Part shown: positions 40,853 to 41,712 of the stretch, one piece after another | Layout of the letters: every line of letters starts with the position of its first letter | Position numbering within the stretch: position 1 is the first letter of the stretch | Assembly (NCBI GenBank): GCA_003563915.1 | Contig: PWTE01000194.1 | Location: forward strand, 1-41,712 | Direction of reading: 5' to 3' | DNA length: 41,712 nucleotides | Source of the DNA: Nitriliruptoraceae bacterium | GTDB lineage: Bacteria; Actinomycetota; Nitriliruptoria; Nitriliruptorales; Nitriliruptoraceae | The notes under the pieces: generated by a model | The model's input: the letters and a program-made list of their open reading frames with translations, nothing else | Told to the model about the DNA's origin: nothing | Database searches by the model: none | Made by a program: the position numbers and the translations under genes

Positions 40853-41712
40853 GTGGTCTCGCAGCTGTTCGACGCGTCGCGGTGGCGTGAGGTGGAGGGG
40901 TTCGACGATCTGGTCGACCTCACCTACCACCGCGCGATCGACCCGCAGACGGGGGAGGACCTGGCCACCGTACGCGTGGCGTTCGATCGCCCGGAGGTCC
41001 GCAACGCCTTCCGGCCGCACACCGTCGACGAGCTGTACCGGGCTCTCGACCACGCGCGGACCACCTCGACGGTCGGGTGCGTGCTGCTGACCGGCAACGG
41101 CCCGTCACCCAAGGACGGCGGTTGGGCGTTCTGCTCCGGCGGCGACCAGCGGATCCGCGGCAAGGACGGCTACCGCTATACCGACGACGCGCCGCCACCG
41201 GACGGCGGACAGCGTCCGGACGATGGTCCGGCTCCCGCAGCCACCGGCCGTCTCCACATCCTCGAGGTCCAGCGCCTGATCCGGATGATGCCCAAGGTCG
41301 TGATCTGCGTGGTTCCGGGCTGGGCTGCGGGTGGGGGCCACTCGCTGCACGTCGTCTGCGACCTCACGATCGCGAGCCGCGAGCACGCCCGGTTCAAGCA
41401 GACCGACCTCGACGTCGCGTCCTTCGACGGCGGGTTCGGCTCGGCCTACCTCGCCAAGCAGGTGGGGCAGAAGTTCGCCCGCGAGATCTTCTTCCTCGGC
41501 GACACCTACAGCGCCGAGGATGGCCACCGCATGGGGACGGTCAACGCCGCTGTGCCGCACGCGGAGCTCGAGACCGTCGCGCTGGACTGGGCGGCCCGCA
41601 TCACGGCGAAGTCCCCGACGGCGATGCGGATGCTGAAGTTCGCGATGAACGCCACCGACGACGGCCTGGTCGGCCAGCAGGTCTTCGCCGGCGAGGCGAC
41701 GCGCCTGGCATA
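40853..41712 (+). CDS. menB: 1,4-dihydroxy-2-naphthoyl-CoA synthase, 3' end cut
   Basis: 286 codons are visible from GTG 40853 to the right edge; the actinobacterial MenB is about 310-315 residues, so roughly 25 are missing. A crotonase fold: the N-terminus DLVDLTYHRAIDPQTGEDLATVRVAFDRPEVRNAFRP, an oxyanion region AFCSGGDQRIRG, VPGWAAGGGHSLH and QTDLDVASFDGGFGS, where the conserved Asp and Ser of MenB lie. It closes o-succinylbenzoyl-CoA to dihydroxynaphthoyl-CoA. GGAGG ends 6 bp before the start. It is divergent from menE. Confidence 0.95.
   Translation, partial: MVSQLFDASRWREVEGFDDLVDLTYHRAIDPQTGEDLATVRVAFDRPEVRNAFRPHTVDELYRALDHARTTSTVGCVLLTGNGPSPKDGGWAFCSGGDQRIRGKDGYRYTDDAPPPDGGQRPDDGPAPAATGRLHILEVQRLIRMMPKVVICVVPGWAAGGGHSLHVVCDLTIASREHARFKQTDLDVASFDGGFGSAYLAKQVGQKFAREIFFLGDTYSAEDGHRMGTVNAAVPHAELETVALDWAARITAKSPTAMRMLKFAMNATDDGLVGQQVFAGEATRLA

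Noticed and set aside
1-41712. tRNA, rRNA, CRISPR, insertion sequence or prophage
   Set aside because: No cloverleaf-like or repeat-spacer pattern and no transposase, integrase or phage gene was seen.

Overview
The window is about 70% GC, starts many genes with GTG, and packs them with 1-4 bp overlaps. It carries mycothiol synthesis (mshA), a Rex redox repressor, an RsiG-type c-di-GMP protein, a SigK/RskA pair and menaquinone genes. This points to an actinobacterium. The split, b6-type cytochrome bc genes differ from the fused QcrCAB of mycobacteria and streptomycetes and suggest a deep-branching lineage (Nitriliruptoria/Euzebya-like is my guess, not shown by the sequence).

Layout. (1) 1-5305: a DUF4388 gene cut by the left edge, divergent from a putative c-di-GMP-binding anti-sigma factor (rsiG), a lone receiver domain, an asparaginase-II-type enzyme, an XRE regulator and a BioF2-type acyltransferase. 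(2) 5302-7941: mshA, a YbjN-like protein and proC. (3) 8077-12734: a MacAB-like efflux operon and acuC. (4) 12920-17502: a small excisionase-type HTH protein, an NAD-dependent epimerase, a PlsC-type acyltransferase with a Cys/His motif, a 30-residue membrane ORF, a TIM-barrel isomerase and a secreted CAP protein. (5) 17692-19508: an AMP-forming acyl-CoA ligase and a glutaredoxin-like protein. (6) 19570-27822: rex and the haem genes hemA, hemC, hemD, hemB, hemL, with a YihY/BrkB membrane protein and a glycerophosphodiesterase between them. (7) 28154-33479: a seven-gene cytochrome bc operon (unknown membrane protein, two-cluster ferredoxin, cytochrome b6, subunit IV, Rieske, dihaem cytochrome c, second unknown membrane protein). 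(8) 33578-37904: System II cytochrome c maturation (ResA-like, CcdA, ResB, CcsB). (9) 38097-39502: sigK-rskA. (10) 39524-41712: menE divergent from menB, which is cut by the right edge.

How it fits together. The right two thirds forms one respiratory unit: Rex senses NADH/NAD, the hem genes make haem precursors, CcdA/ResA/ResB/CcsB attach haem to c-type cytochromes, the bc complex uses that haem, and MenE/MenB help make its quinol substrate. From memory, the order mshA-ybjN-proC-HTH-epimerase-acyltransferase-glutaredoxin-hemACDB-hemL-resA-ccdA-resB-ccsA-menE-menB follows the Mycobacterium tuberculosis Rv0486-Rv0548 region. Against that backbone the MacAB/acuC block, the bc operon and sigK-rskA stand out as differently placed modules. 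The most interesting parts are the bc operon, with its ferredoxin, its probable covalent-haem cysteine and two uncharacterised membrane proteins, and the RsiG homologue. I saw no tRNA, rRNA, CRISPR array, insertion sequence or prophage.
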